Shown: piece by piece, positions 7,901-15,941 of the stretch
How positions within the stretch are numbered: the first letter of the stretch is position 1
Layout of the letters: each line of letters starts with the position of its first letter
DNA from: Lachnospiraceae bacterium UBA1818
Lineage (GTDB): Bacteria > Bacillota > Clostridia > Lachnospirales > Lachnospiraceae
DNA length: 64,000 nucleotides
NCBI GenBank assembly: GCA_904419285.1
Contig: CAJFQZ010000003.1
Coordinates: forward strand, 1-64,000
Direction of reading: 5' to 3'
Notes under the pieces: model-generated
What the model was told of the DNA's origin: nothing
The model's database searches: none
What the model saw: the letters and a program-made list of their open reading frames with translations, nothing else
Program-made: the position numbers and the translations under genes

Positions 7901-9475
7901 GATCGGCGGGTTTGTGACCTGCGCGAACAGCTGTTTGAAGTATCCGAACAGCGGCTGGCGTTTTCTTGAGAGCACTGCCAGAGGAATGTCGATACCCATC
8001 GCAGCGATTCCCTCGCCGCCGTTCTTTGCCATCGTAAGGATTGACGTCTTGACATCCTCATAGGTGTATCCGAACGCCTTCTGAAGCCGGGTGCACTCTT
8101 CTCTTGTGTATTTCGGGATATCCTTGTTCGGGATCTTAAGATCCTTCAGCTCGATCAGATTCCTGTCAAGCCACTCGCCGTAAGGCTCCTCATTCGCATA
8201 TTTCTCTTTCAGTTCTTCATCGTCGATGACTCTTCCGGCTACAGTGTCGACAAGTAGCATCTTTCCGGGATGGAGCCTCTCCTTCACCAGGATCTTGGAC
8301 GGATCGATGTCAAGCACTCCCACCTCAGAGGAAAGGATCAGGTTATCGTCATTCGTGATATAGTATCTGGAAGGACGCAGGCCGTTGCGGTCGAGCACGG
8401 CTCCCATCACGTCTCCGTCGGAGAAAAGGATGGATGCAGGGCCGTCCCACGGCTCCATCATCGTCGCATAATACTGATAGAAGTCTTTCTTGTTCTGGGA
8501 CATGCTGCGGTTGTTCACCCACGGCTCCGGGATCGCGATCATGACAGCCAGCGGAAGCTCCATTCCGCTCATCACCATGAATTCCAGAGCATTATCCAGC
8601 ATGGCCGAGTCAGATCCTGAAGTATTGATCGCCGGAAGCACCTTGTGCAGCTCTCCCTTAAGGCATCCTGACTCCATCGTCTCCTCGCGGGCACGCATCT
8701 TGTCCGCATTTCCGCGGATCGTATTGATCTCGCCGTTATGCACGATAAAGCGGTTCGGATGGGCTCTCTGCCAGCTCGGAGCAGTGTTCGTACTGAATCT
8801 GGAGTGCACCATGGCGATCGCTGATTCATAATCCTCATCCTGCAGATCTTTGAAGAACAGGCGGAGCTGCCCTACGAGGAACATACCTTTATATACGATG
8901 GTACGGCTTGAGAGGGATACCACATAAGTATCATCGCTGCTCTGCTCGAAAACTCTTCTCACAACATAGAGCCGGCGGTCAAAGGGAAGTCCCTTCTCGA
9001 TCCTCTTCGGTCTCTCGATGAATGCCTGCATGATGCACGGCATACAGTCTACCGCCGTCTTTCCCAGGATCTCCGGATGGATCGGCACTTCTCTCCATCC
9101 GAGGAAGTTCAGTCCTTCTTTTTTCACGATGACCTCGAAGATCTTCTTTGCCTGGTTCCTCTTCAGCTCGTCCTGCGGAAGGAAGAACATTCCAACGCCG
9201 TAATCCCTCTCTCCGCCGAGTGAGATTCCGAGGGGCTGACAGACCTTCTGAAAGAACTTGTGGGAGATCTGAAGCAGGATACCTACTCCGTCTCCGGTCT
9301 TACCCTCTGCGTCTTTTCCGGCTCTGTGCTCCAGATGTTCAACGATCTCAAGTGCGCCGGCTACAGTGCTGTGGCTTTTTTTACCTTTAATATTTACAAT
9401 TGCGCCGATACCGCAGTTGTCATGTTCAAAGCTTTCCCTGTATAATCCCTGCGGACTTTCATTTTCTTTCCTCAT
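4943..9475 (-). CDS. gltB: Glutamate synthase, large (alpha) subunit
   Basis: This large subunit carries glutamine amidotransferase, FMN-dependent synthase and 3Fe-4S functions, and makes two glutamates from glutamine and 2-oxoglutarate with GltD. I choose ATG 9475 (MRKENESPQGLY), which has an AAAGGA site ~9 nt upstream; two earlier Met codons at 9532 and 9505 lack a good ribosome site. From this start the N-terminal nucleophile is Cys21 (EHDNCGIGA) after a 20-residue propeptide, as in class II amidotransferases. The FMN/synthase core includes SGYDGGTGAAP, the 3Fe-4S Cys residues lie in CVMMRVCNLDTCPVG, and the GXGXG beta-helix fills the C-terminus. The total of 1510 residues is normal. The promoter region carries CodY-box-like repeats. 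Confidence 0.97.
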   Translation of the reverse strand: MRKENESPQGLYRESFEHDNCGIGAIVNIKGKKSHSTVAGALEIVEHLEHRAGKDAEGKTGDGVGILLQISHKFFQKVCQPLGISLGGERDYGVGMFFLPQDELKRNQAKKIFEVIVKKEGLNFLGWREVPIHPEILGKTAVDCMPCIMQAFIERPKRIEKGLPFDRRLYVVRRVFEQSSDDTYVVSLSSRTIVYKGMFLVGQLRLFFKDLQDEDYESAIAMVHSRFSTNTAPSWQRAHPNRFIVHNGEINTIRGNADKMRAREETMESGCLKGELHKVLPAINTSGSDSAMLDNALEFMVMSGMELPLAVMIAIPEPWVNNRSMSQNKKDFYQYYATMMEPWDGPASILFSDGDVMGAVLDRNGLRPSRYYITNDDNLILSSEVGVLDIDPSKILVKERLHPGKMLLVDTVAGRVIDDEELKEKYANEEPYGEWLDRNLIELKDLKIPNKDIPKYTREECTRLQKAFGYTYEDVKTSILTMAKNGGEGIAAMGIDIPLAVLSRKRQPLFGYFKQLFAQVTNPPIDAIREEIVTSTTIYVGKDGNLLEKKEENCKMLRVNNPILTNTDLLKIKNMNVEGFKVAEIPITYYKNTSLEKAIEYLFIEVDRVIREGANILILTDRDVDEYHVAIPSLLAVSGLQQHLVRTKKRTSVAMILESGEPREVHHFATLLGYGACAINPYLAHESIRQLIDARLLHKDYYAAVDDYNSAVLHGIVKIASKMGISTIQSYQGAKIFEAIGLKEEFINRYFTDTVSRVGGIGIEEIAEDYTAFHTEAFDPLGLDGDMSLDSLGRHKFKSGGEEHLYNPQTIHMLQQSTRRGDYDMFKEYTKMVDAEGEKINLRGQLEFNYPKKGIPLEEVESVDSIVTRFKTGAMSYGSISKEAHETLAIAMNTLHGKSNSGEGGEEIERLGTNRSSAIKQVASGRFGVTSRYLVSAQEIQIKMAQGAKPGEGGHLPGGKVYPWIATTRHSTPGVSLISPPPHHDIYSIEDLAQLIYDCKNANKNARISVKLVSEAGVGTVAAGVAKAGAGVILISGYDGGTGAAPRSSIQNAGLPWELGLAETHQTLIKNGLRERVRIETDGKLMSGRDVAIAALLGAEEFGFATAPLVTMGCVMMRVCNLDTCPVGVATQNPELRKRFTGKPEYVINFMRFIAEELREYMAKLGVRTVDELVGRTDLLKVKDVPTSERAATLDLSSVLNNPYAKEKKGMIFNPKKVFDFELNKTLDERVLVKQLLPALEKGQKRSIEVDVTNTDRTFGTIFGSEITRRYPEGLPEDSFVIKCKGAGGQSFGAFIPKGLTLELTGDSNDYFGKGLSGGKLVVCPPNGTTFKTDENIIIGNVAFYGATSGKAFINGVAGERFCVRNSGVRAVVEGVGDHGCEYMTGGCVVILGQVGKNFAAGMSGGIAYVLDMDSRLYMKVNKDMVNIERVTDKYDVQELKNMIQEHVAYTNSEVGKKILDNFKDYLPKFKKIIPEDYEKMMAAIIQMEEKGLSREKAKIEAFNKIKNGR

Positions 9476-9567
9476 AGTCGCTGTCCTTTCTTCTGAATAT
9501 TTCATGAACCGCCGCCCGCATCGGCTGAACACTGTCCGGCACTGCCGCGGTCATTTTCTGATTCAAA

Positions 9568-9596
9568 AATATACAACATTTTTTTCTCTTTGTAAA
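9568..9596 (-). promoter_or_regulatory. Promoter of gltBD
   Basis: TTTACA-17 bp-TATATT on the minus strand, 93 bp upstream of the chosen gltB start. The CodY-like box at 9602-9616 lies directly upstream of the -35 element. Confidence 0.7.
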
Positions 9597-9601
9597 CAAG
9601 A

Positions 9602-9616
9602 AATTTTCTGGAATTG
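9602..9616. promoter_or_regulatory. Candidate CodY box upstream of gltB
   Basis: The plus-strand 15-mer AATTTTCTGGAATTG differs at three positions from the known CodY consensus AATTTTCWGAAAATT. Two more ATTTTCTG cores lie at 9553-9560 and 9651-9658, about 50 bp to each side and in the same orientation. CodY itself is encoded at 28465-29244. CodY control of nitrogen genes is well established in Firmicutes; binding here is inference. Confidence 0.5.
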
Positions 9617-9744
9617 TCTGATTATTCGATTATATTTTTATTATCATGCTATTTTCTGACTTTTCATTTTTAAGAAAACTATAATAACAGTTCCTAAAAT
9701 CTCTTCTATTCCTTTAAAATAATGTGATTATAATATTTTTCCGC

Positions 9745-9778
9745 ATAAAAATACGGCAGAAACCATTTCCTGCCGTAC
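9745..9778 (-). terminator. Terminator of the argS-editing-CPBP operon
   Basis: On the minus strand TACGGCAG...CTGCCGTA, extended by AAA/TTT with one bulge, is followed by TTTTTATG. It lies ~25 bp past the CPBP protease stop. The remaining bases up to the gltB promoter (about 9617-9744) are AT-rich and show no gene. Confidence 0.85.
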
Positions 9779-9800
9779 ACAATTTAAAATTGTTTTTTTA

Positions 9801-10730
9801 TCAAAACATATTCATCGAATCGCTCTTTTCATCTGTCGCATCAGCTTTCTCCTTCTCTGTCATCCTCTGCATCAGGACAAACAGAGAGGAGCATACGAAT
9901 GCACAGAGCACCGCTGCGACAGCCATCCGGATCGGCTCTGCCCCCAGCCATCCAAAAGCGCCGCTCTCCGTAAGGATGAGAGACGCCGCATTTGCCGAGA
10001 TGTGGAGCACGAGCGGAGCCTTAAAAGAACCGAACCGCTCATACAGCCAGCAGAGGCAGATCCCCAGAAAGAACGCATAAGCCATCTGAATATTGTTCGT
10101 ATGCGTGACCGCGAAAAAAAGGGAGGACCACAGAGCCGCATACCAGAACTTTCTCTTTTCCCTGTATCTCTTGTACATCACACCGCGGAACATCAATTCC
10201 TCCGCAGCCGGTATGACCACTCCCATCACAAGAAGCTGCACAGGAAACGACGCCGAATACATACTCTCTGCTGTCTGCTGATACTGCTCATCGTACATGA
10301 CCGCCTGCGCCATCGAGGAAAGACACGTCACTCCCACGCTCAGGACCGCGCCGAACAGCACGACCGCCCAGTATCTGCCGAACGGCGTCTTCTCCGCCGG
10401 AACGATCCCGCAGGCTTTCTCCAGCTTTCTGTCTTTCGCAAACAGCACAGCCGTCAGAGGGATCGTGCACAGCGCCGCCGCACCTGCAATCTCCACCTGG
10501 TACTTCAGCACCTGCTCGATGGCCGGTCCCGCCGCCGACAGATATCCGTTCATAGCTTCCTGAAAATCGGAGGCCCCGCCATTCACAAAATTATCAATGT
10601 AAGCCTGCGCCAGATACGGAGCCTGGATCACCGCCTGAACCACTGTCTGTACTGCAAGCTGGATCCCGAAGTAGGCGAGCAGCGGGCCCGCCAGGCTCCA
10701 GAAAGGATTTTTCCTCTGAATCTGCTTCAT
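9801..10730 (-). CDS. CPBP-family intramembrane metalloprotease (CAAX/Abi-type)
   Basis: This 309-residue polytopic membrane protein belongs to the CPBP (CAAX-protease and bacteriocin-processing) family. Several hydrophobic segments flank the conserved motifs EELMFRG (near residue 165), FFAVTHTNN (near 205) and HISAN (near 255), which supply the Glu and His residues of the active site. Members process prenylated or peptide substrates or act in bacteriocin immunity; the substrate here is unknown. Its ATG follows the stop of the editing protein with no gap, so it is translationally coupled in the argS operon. A terminator follows at 9745-9778. The C-terminal ~25 residues are charged and probably cytoplasmic. 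Confidence 0.85.
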   Translation of the reverse strand: MKQIQRKNPFWSLAGPLLAYFGIQLAVQTVVQAVIQAPYLAQAYIDNFVNGGASDFQEAMNGYLSAAGPAIEQVLKYQVEIAGAAALCTIPLTAVLFAKDRKLEKACGIVPAEKTPFGRYWAVVLFGAVLSVGVTCLSSMAQAVMYDEQYQQTAESMYSASFPVQLLVMGVVIPAAEELMFRGVMYKRYREKRKFWYAALWSSLFFAVTHTNNIQMAYAFFLGICLCWLYERFGSFKAPLVLHISANAASLILTESGAFGWLGAEPIRMAVAAVLCAFVCSSLFVLMQRMTEKEKADATDEKSDSMNMF

Positions 10731-11921
10731 CTACATCTTCCCCGCTTTCTCAAGGATCCACTCTCTGATCTCACTCTCGCCGCCTTTCGCCGTTCCCTGG
10801 ACCATCTCGGGCCTTCCGCCGCCCCGCCCGGAGAACGCGGCATTAAACTCTTTGACAAATCCTCTGAGATCTGTTTTCCTGCTCCCGATCACGTACCGGT
10901 ATTCTCCGCTGCCGTCCCCGGAGAACACCGCACAGAGGATCCGCTCTTTCTCCAGGATCCGGTTCATAAGCGCCCGCATGGAGTCGCCCTGGATCTCCTT
11001 CGAGAACACACACACAACCTCTTCTCCGTCAGGGATCATATCAGCGCGGCAGGACACAAGCTGTCTCTCTTTCTCAGCGATTTCCCGCTTCAGTTCAGAA
11101 CACTCTTCCCTGAGATGCTCCACCGCGTCCGCGATCTCATTCTGTTTCGCACAGAGCAGAGCGGAGATCTCCCCCGCCTGCTTCTGCTTCACCTCATAGT
11201 CTGCAAGTGCACGCACACCGCAGAGCATTGTCACCCGCACGCCGCCTTTGTATCTCTGCGCACCTGTAAGCTTGATCAGACCGATCTCTCCGGTCCGCTC
11301 CACATGCGGAGCGCAGCAGGCACACACATCGTATCCGGGGATGACAACGATCCTGACCTGCCCCTCGATCTCAATCTTGCTCCTGTATTCCATCTGCTCC
11401 AGCTCATCCTCCGACGGGTAGAGTACCTGAACTTCCAGGTTCTCCCACACCGCCCTGTTCGCCTTCCGCTCTATCTCCTCCAGTTCTTCCGGAGTGATCT
11501 CCCCGTCGAAATCCATGGTACAGTCCTCGCTGCCGAGATGGAATCCTACATTATTATATCCGAACTTCGCATGCACCAGCCCGGAGACAATGTGCTCACC
11601 CGTGTGCTGCTGCATCTTCATGAACCGCTCATCCCAGTCAATCTGTCCCCGCACAGTCTCCCCCGGTGTCAGAGGTCCGTCTGTGATATGAAGGATGCGC
11701 CCATTCCGCTCCTGCACGTCCAGCACACGCGCTCCGCCAAGCTTCCCCGTATCGGCATACTGACCTCCCCCTTCCGGGAAAAATGCCGTACGGTCAAGCT
11801 CTGTCTCAAAATGTTCTCCGTTTTTCTCACACGCGGTCACCCGGGCTTCGAATTCCTTCAAATGACTGTCCTGATAAAACAGTTTTTCAGTTTTCCTGTT
11901 TTCTGTCATACTCTCTGTCAT
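10731..11921 (-). CDS. AlaX-type alanyl-tRNA editing hydrolase with DHHA1 domain
   Basis: This 396-residue protein resembles the editing half of alanyl-tRNA synthetase and is expected to deacylate Ser- or Gly-mischarged tRNA-Ala in trans. A beta-barrel segment with FFPEGGGQYADTG (about 45-60) precedes the zinc/catalytic motifs HTGEH (near 105) and CCAPH (near 200). A coiled coil (about 235-285) and a DHHA1 domain with a GRGGGRPEMVQG motif (about 360-372) close the protein. The ribosome site AAAGGATG overlaps the end of argS, whose stop is 6 nt away. Coupling to argS suggests shared control of tRNA quality functions. It is not a full alaS, because the class II catalytic core is absent. Confidence 0.9.
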   Translation of the reverse strand: MTESMTENRKTEKLFYQDSHLKEFEARVTACEKNGEHFETELDRTAFFPEGGGQYADTGKLGGARVLDVQERNGRILHITDGPLTPGETVRGQIDWDERFMKMQQHTGEHIVSGLVHAKFGYNNVGFHLGSEDCTMDFDGEITPEELEEIERKANRAVWENLEVQVLYPSEDELEQMEYRSKIEIEGQVRIVVIPGYDVCACCAPHVERTGEIGLIKLTGAQRYKGGVRVTMLCGVRALADYEVKQKQAGEISALLCAKQNEIADAVEHLREECSELKREIAEKERQLVSCRADMIPDGEEVVCVFSKEIQGDSMRALMNRILEKERILCAVFSGDGSGEYRYVIGSRKTDLRGFVKEFNAAFSGRGGGRPEMVQGTAKGGESEIREWILEKAGKM

Positions 11922-11927
11922 AAGACA

Positions 11928-13694
11928 TTACATCCTTTCCGGTGCCTCGAAACCAAGCAGATCAATACACGTCTCCAGCACGCGCTTCGCCAGGGCAAGC
12001 AGCGCGATATACCCGGACTTCTTCGTCTCGTCCTCCTCTGAGAGGATCTTCGTCTCGTGGTAGAACTTATTGAACTCATTGGCAAGCTCATAGATGTACG
12101 CACAGATCTTGTGCGGTGCAGTCTCCTCGTATACTGTGTCGATCACGTCGTTGAACTTCAGCACCTGGAGCATCAGCGCCTTCTCATAGACGTCCACCGC
12201 CGGAAGGATCTTAAGGCCTTCCAGGCTTCCGCCGTTCTCCTGATACTTGTTCAGGATGGATTTGATCCGAACGATCGTATAGAGGATATACGGTCCCGTG
12301 TTTCCCTCAAAGGAGGTAAATCTGTCCACATCAAAAATGTAATCCTTTGATGCCTGGTTGGACAGATCGCCGTACTTGATCGCAGCAAGCCCGACCGTCT
12401 CTGCCGTCTGCTTTGCCTCAGTTTCTTCTACCATACGGTTGTCCATGATCTTCTTGTACATCTCTTCATCGATCTCACGGATCAGGTTCTCCAGGCGCAT
12501 GACACCGCCTTCTCTCGTCTTGAAAGGCTTTCCATCCTTCCCGTTCATGGTTCCGAACCCAAGGAACGTCAATTTCGTATCCTCTCCCACGATCCCCGTC
12601 TTCTTCGCACAGCGGAACACCTGGATGAAATGGAGCTCCTGGCGCTTGTCCACCACATAGATGACTTCATCCGGATGATAGTCCTGCTCGCGCTGCACAA
12701 GGGTGGCAAGGTCTGTCGTGTCATACAGAGCCGCTCCGTCTGACTTCAGGATCATACACGGCGGGACTTCCTTATTGTCAGTCTCCTCCTGGACGTCCAC
12801 CACAAGGGCGCCGTTGTCATAGTGCGCGTATCCTTCGTCCTTGAGCCTCTGCACCATGTCCGGAATGTACTGCTGCGCGTCCGCCTCACCCTTCCACAGG
12901 TCGAACTCCACGTTCAGCTTCTCATAGTTCTTCTTCAGGTCCGTCACGGAAACATGCATGATATGCTTCCAGATCGCCCGGTATCCCCGGTATCCGCTCT
13001 GCAGAAGATAGGTAGCATGCAATGCTTCTTCTCTGTAATCTTCGTGTTCTTTCGCATATGCGCTCGCCGTAGGATAGATCTCCTCAAGCTCACCGATCGT
13101 AAACGGCGCTTCCTCCGGATATTCCCCCTCAAAGCTTTCGTCAAAGTACGGAAGCTCCGGTTTTCTCTTTTTAAGCTCCGTGATGATCAGCCCCATCTGA
13201 TATCCCCAGTCTCCCAGATGGATATCTCCGATCACCCTGTTGCCCTTGAATCTTGTGATCCTCTTCACGCTCTCTCCGATGATCGCCGAACGGAGATGCC
13301 CCACATGGAGCGGCTTTGCAACATTCGGTCCGCCATAATCGATTATGATCGTTCTCGGATTCTTCTCTTCCTCCACGCCCAGCTTTGCATCCGCCGCCAT
13401 CTCATTGAGATAGTCCGACACAAATGAAGGGTCAAGCTTCAGGTTGATAAATCCCGGCTTCACAACTTCCGCACTCTCAAAGCATCCGCTGTCCGAAAGG
13501 TGCGCGACCACATCCTCCGCGATCATAAACGGCGCCTTTTTATACGCCTTTGCTCCCGCCATAGCACCATTGCACTGGTACTCGCACAGATCCGGACGGT
13601 TGGACAGCGTCACCTTTGCGAGCTCCTCGTCATATCCCGCCGCGCGGAATGCCGCTCTCATCTCTATGGTTATCAAATCAAGTAATGTTTTCAA
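11928..13694 (-). CDS. argS: Arginyl-tRNA synthetase
   Basis: This class I synthetase charges tRNA-Arg. The HIGH-type motif is PLHVGHLRSAIIGE (near residue 125), preceded by an Add-1 domain with TLSNRPDLCEYQCNGAM. KMSK is replaced by a divergent GKPFKTREGG loop, as usual in ArgRS, and the helical anticodon domain ends ...EAPERM. I choose TTG at 13694 (MKTLLDLITIEMRAAF), 11 nt after AGGAG. An upstream GTG at 13706 touches that ribosome site and is unlikely. The product is 588 residues. It is the first gene of a three-gene operon, transcribed from 13727-13755 and divergent from nfo. Confidence 0.95.
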   Translation of the reverse strand: MKTLLDLITIEMRAAFRAAGYDEELAKVTLSNRPDLCEYQCNGAMAGAKAYKKAPFMIAEDVVAHLSDSGCFESAEVVKPGFINLKLDPSFVSDYLNEMAADAKLGVEEEKNPRTIIIDYGGPNVAKPLHVGHLRSAIIGESVKRITRFKGNRVIGDIHLGDWGYQMGLIITELKKRKPELPYFDESFEGEYPEEAPFTIGELEEIYPTASAYAKEHEDYREEALHATYLLQSGYRGYRAIWKHIMHVSVTDLKKNYEKLNVEFDLWKGEADAQQYIPDMVQRLKDEGYAHYDNGALVVDVQEETDNKEVPPCMILKSDGAALYDTTDLATLVQREQDYHPDEVIYVVDKRQELHFIQVFRCAKKTGIVGEDTKLTFLGFGTMNGKDGKPFKTREGGVMRLENLIREIDEEMYKKIMDNRMVEETEAKQTAETVGLAAIKYGDLSNQASKDYIFDVDRFTSFEGNTGPYILYTIVRIKSILNKYQENGGSLEGLKILPAVDVYEKALMLQVLKFNDVIDTVYEETAPHKICAYIYELANEFNKFYHETKILSEEDETKKSGYIALLALAKRVLETCIDLLGFEAPERM

Positions 13695-13726
13695 TTTCTT
13701 CCACACTCCTTTATCCGTATTCTGTC

Positions 13727-13755
13727 AGTATATCATGTCTCGATGGCAACGGCAA
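13727..13755 (-). promoter_or_regulatory. Promoter of the argS operon
   Basis: TTGCCG-17 bp-TATACT on the minus strand, 33 bp upstream of the argS TTG start. It is only 13 bp from the divergent nfo promoter, so the two may compete for polymerase. Confidence 0.65.
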
Positions 13756-13768
13756 GTTCTGTTTCCGC

Positions 13769-13797
13769 TTGCGCAGAACCGCATTCAGATTTATAAT
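13769..13797 (+). promoter_or_regulatory. Promoter of nfo
   Basis: TTGCGC-17 bp-TATAAT on the plus strand, 86 bp upstream of the nfo start codon. Confidence 0.65.
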
Positions 13798-13883
13798 CCA
13801 TATTTAGACCGGGCAGAGGACACGCCTGCTGCAGACGTCCGCCTCTCCGCGGCTCTACTATTTACACAGAAAGGAATATTATT

Positions 13884-14801
13884 ATGAAAATAGGTTCACA
13901 CGTAGGCATGAGCGGCAGAGAGATGCTTCTCGGCTCCGCCCGGGAGGCAGTCTCCTACGGCGCAGATACTTTTATGTTCTATACCGGAGCGCCCCAGAAC
14001 ACCAGGAGGAAAGCCATCAGCGAACTCAACATCGCCCCTGCCTGGGAGTATATGAAGGCACACGGGATCGATGAGATCATCGTCCACGCTCCGTACATCA
14101 TCAATCTCGGGAATTCCGTAAAACCGGAAACCTTCTCCCTTGCCGTAGAGTTTCTCGCCAAAGAGATCGAACGCACGATCAGCTGCAGAAGCCATGTGCT
14201 TATCCTCCACCCGGGATCACATGTAGGCGCGGGGACAGACACCGGCACGGCCCAGATCATCAAAGGGCTCAACGAAGTCCTCACCGCTGACACAGACTGT
14301 TTCATCGCGCTTGAGACGATGGCGGGAAAGGGATCGGAGATCGGCCGCACATTCGAGGAGCTTGCCCGCATCTATGACGGAGTGCGCTGCAGTGATAAAC
14401 TGCGCGTCTGCTTCGACACCTGCCACACCAGCGACAGCGGCTATGACATCATCCATCATTTCGACGACGTCATGGAACAGTTTGACCGGGTCATCGGGAA
14501 GGACCAGATCGCCGTCTTCCATATCAACGACAGCAAGAATCCCTCCAGCGCCCGCAAAGACCGCCACGAGAATATCGGTTTCGGCCAGATCGGATTTGAC
14601 GCGCTCAGCTATATCGTGCATCATCCCGATTTTGAAAATGTACCGAAGATCCTGGAGACTCCTTACATCCCATCGGAAACGAACCCGAAAAAGTCTTATG
14701 CGCCATATAAATATGAAATCGAAATGCTCAGGAAAGGCGTATTCGACCCCCAAATGAAGGAGCGCATCCTTCAGGACTGTGAAAATGTCCGAAATGCTTG
14801 A
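13884..14801 (+). CDS. nfo: Endonuclease IV (AP endonuclease, deoxyribonuclease IV)
   Basis: This 305-residue zinc-dependent TIM-barrel enzyme cuts the DNA backbone 5' of abasic sites in base-excision repair. Family landmarks are the N-terminal [19 protein letters not shown] (near 73-82), the HPGSHVGAG loop (near 110), the ALETMAGKG region (near 140-150), [13 protein letters not shown] (near 178-190), HINDSK (near 214-219) and the C-terminal LETP. These supply the three-zinc site His/Glu/Asp ligands. The ATG follows AAAGGAA with good spacing. The gene is monocistronic or reads into the gntR operon; the -35 of the gntR promoter overlaps its stop codon. Confidence 0.96.
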   Translation: MKIGSHVGMSGREMLLGSAREAVSYGADTFMFYTGAPQNTRRKAISELNIAPAWEYMKAHGIDEIIVHAPYIINLGNSVKPETFSLAVEFLAKEIERTISCRSHVLILHPGSHVGAGTDTGTAQIIKGLNEVLTADTDCFIALETMAGKGSEIGRTFEELARIYDGVRCSDKLRVCFDTCHTSDSGYDIIHHFDDVMEQFDRVIGKDQIAVFHINDSKNPSSARKDRHENIGFGQIGFDALSYIVHHPDFENVPKILETPYIPSETNPKKSYAPYKYEIEMLRKGVFDPQMKERILQDCENVRNA

Positions 14802-14826
14802 CACGCCTCCGCTTTCAGTGTACGAT
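14798..14826 (+). promoter_or_regulatory. Promoter of the GntR-ABC operon
   Basis: A perfect TTGACA is followed after 17 bp by TACGAT. The -35 overlaps the nfo stop codon. The palindromic operator candidate begins at the last base of the -10 element. Confidence 0.75.
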
Positions 14827-14847
14827 TGTACTATATATTTAATACAA
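14826..14847. promoter_or_regulatory. Candidate operator of the GntR/YtrA-type regulator
   Basis: This is a 22-bp imperfect palindrome with outer arms TTGTA and TACAA around an AT-rich centre (CTATATATTTAA). It covers the probable transcription start. YtrA-type GntR repressors commonly autoregulate through palindromes at this position. Confidence 0.5.
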
Positions 14848-14875
14848 TGAACAGAAAAGAAAATGAGGTGATTCG

Positions 14876-15259
14876 ATGCCATGGGATTTAGACAATGACC
14901 GCCCCATCTACCTCCAGCTGATGGAACGGATCCAGCATGACATCATTTCCGGAGTGTACCGCCCCGGCGACAAGATTCCGTCTGTCCGGGATCTTGCGCT
15001 GGATGCCGCGGTGAACCCGAATACGATGCAGAAAGCGCTCTCCGAACTCGAACGGAGCGGACTGGTCTATTCACAGAGGACCAGCGGCCGCTTTATCACA
15101 GAGGATGAAAAACTGCTTAAAAAAATGAAGATGGATCTCGCCACGGAACATATCCATCAGTTTTTCGAGCAGATGCACCACCTCGGTTTCAGCGACGAGG
15201 AGACTCTCGAACTGATCCGCGAGACACTAAGGAGGGAAAACAATGAGACCGATTCTTGA
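14876..15259 (+). CDS. GntR-family transcriptional regulator, YtrA subfamily
   Basis: This 127-residue repressor-type protein has a winged helix typical of GntR (about residues 10-75: YLQLMERIQHDIISGVYRPG, IPSVRDLALDAAVNPNTMQKA). Instead of a full ligand domain it carries only a short helical tail (about 80-127), which defines the YtrA subfamily linked to ABC transporters. The start follows GAGGTG with 5-nt spacing. The 3' end overlaps the ATP-binding gene by 17 bp, so the genes are co-translated. It probably represses its own operon through the palindrome at 14826-14847. The inducing signal is unknown; related systems respond to cell-wall antibiotics. Confidence 0.9.
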   Translation: MPWDLDNDRPIYLQLMERIQHDIISGVYRPGDKIPSVRDLALDAAVNPNTMQKALSELERSGLVYSQRTSGRFITEDEKLLKKMKMDLATEHIHQFFEQMHHLGFSDEETLELIRETLRRENNETDS

Positions 15260-15941
15260 ATGCCGGAATCTGACAAAAAAATACAGCAGCACACCTGCGC
15301 TTTCCGGACTGAACCTTTCACTTGAGCGAGGACAGATCGTCGGGCTGCTTGGTCCGAACGGCAGCGGCAAGAGCACATTAATCAAGCTCGCCGCAGGTGT
15401 GCTCCACCCGTCTCAGGGAGAGATTCTCCTGAACGGGCTGGCGCCGGGCGTAGAGACAAAAAGATTTGTCTCTTATCTGCCGGACCGGAACTGCCTGGGC
15501 CGCCAGATGCGCGTGGATGAAGTCATAACATACTATAAAACCTTCTACGAAAATTTCCGCCCGGAACGGGCTTCAAAAATGCTGGATACGCTGGAGATCG
15601 ACCGCCGCGCCAGACTTTCCTCCCTGTCAAAGGGAACTCTCGAGAAAGTACAGCTCATCCTTGTCATGAGCCGCGATGCGGATCTGTATCTTCTGGACGA
15701 ACCGATCGGAGGCGTAGATCCCGCCGCAAGGGACTACATTCTCCAGACCATACTGACTAACTATAACGAGAATGCCACAGTGCTGATCTCCACACATCTG
15801 ATCTCAGATATCGAGAACATTCTGGACCATGTGGTCTTTCTGCGCGGGGGACAGCTTGCACTCAGCGCGTCCGTTGACGAGATCCGTACAGAATACAGAA
15901 AATCTGTGGACACTTTGTTCCGGGAGGTATTCAAATGTTAG
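15243..15941 (+). CDS. ABC transporter ATP-binding protein of the GntR operon
   Basis: This 232-residue nucleotide-binding subunit has Walker A GPNGSGKST (about 37-45), a signature-like SLSKGTLEKVQ (C-loop LSKGT rather than LSGGQ), Walker B LYLLDEPIGGVD with the catalytic Glu, and the switch His in STHLISD. It is shorter than most multidrug ATPases and typical of YtrB-like partners. It overlaps both the regulator (17 bp) and the permease (7 bp), so it works as a unit with them. Export or signalling of an envelope stress compound is likely; substrate unknown. Confidence 0.9.
   Translation: MRPILECRNLTKKYSSTPALSGLNLSLERGQIVGLLGPNGSGKSTLIKLAAGVLHPSQGEILLNGLAPGVETKRFVSYLPDRNCLGRQMRVDEVITYYKTFYENFRPERASKMLDTLEIDRRARLSSLSKGTLEKVQLILVMSRDADLYLLDEPIGGVDPAARDYILQTILTNYNENATVLISTHLISDIENILDHVVFLRGGQLALSASVDEIRTEYRKSVDTLFREVFKC

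Noticed and set aside
10002-12041. A 679-codon open frame on the plus strand opposite the CPBP and AlaX-like genes
   Set aside because: His/Arg/Leu-rich composition typical of antisense frames; it spans two real genes on the other strand and shows no domain.
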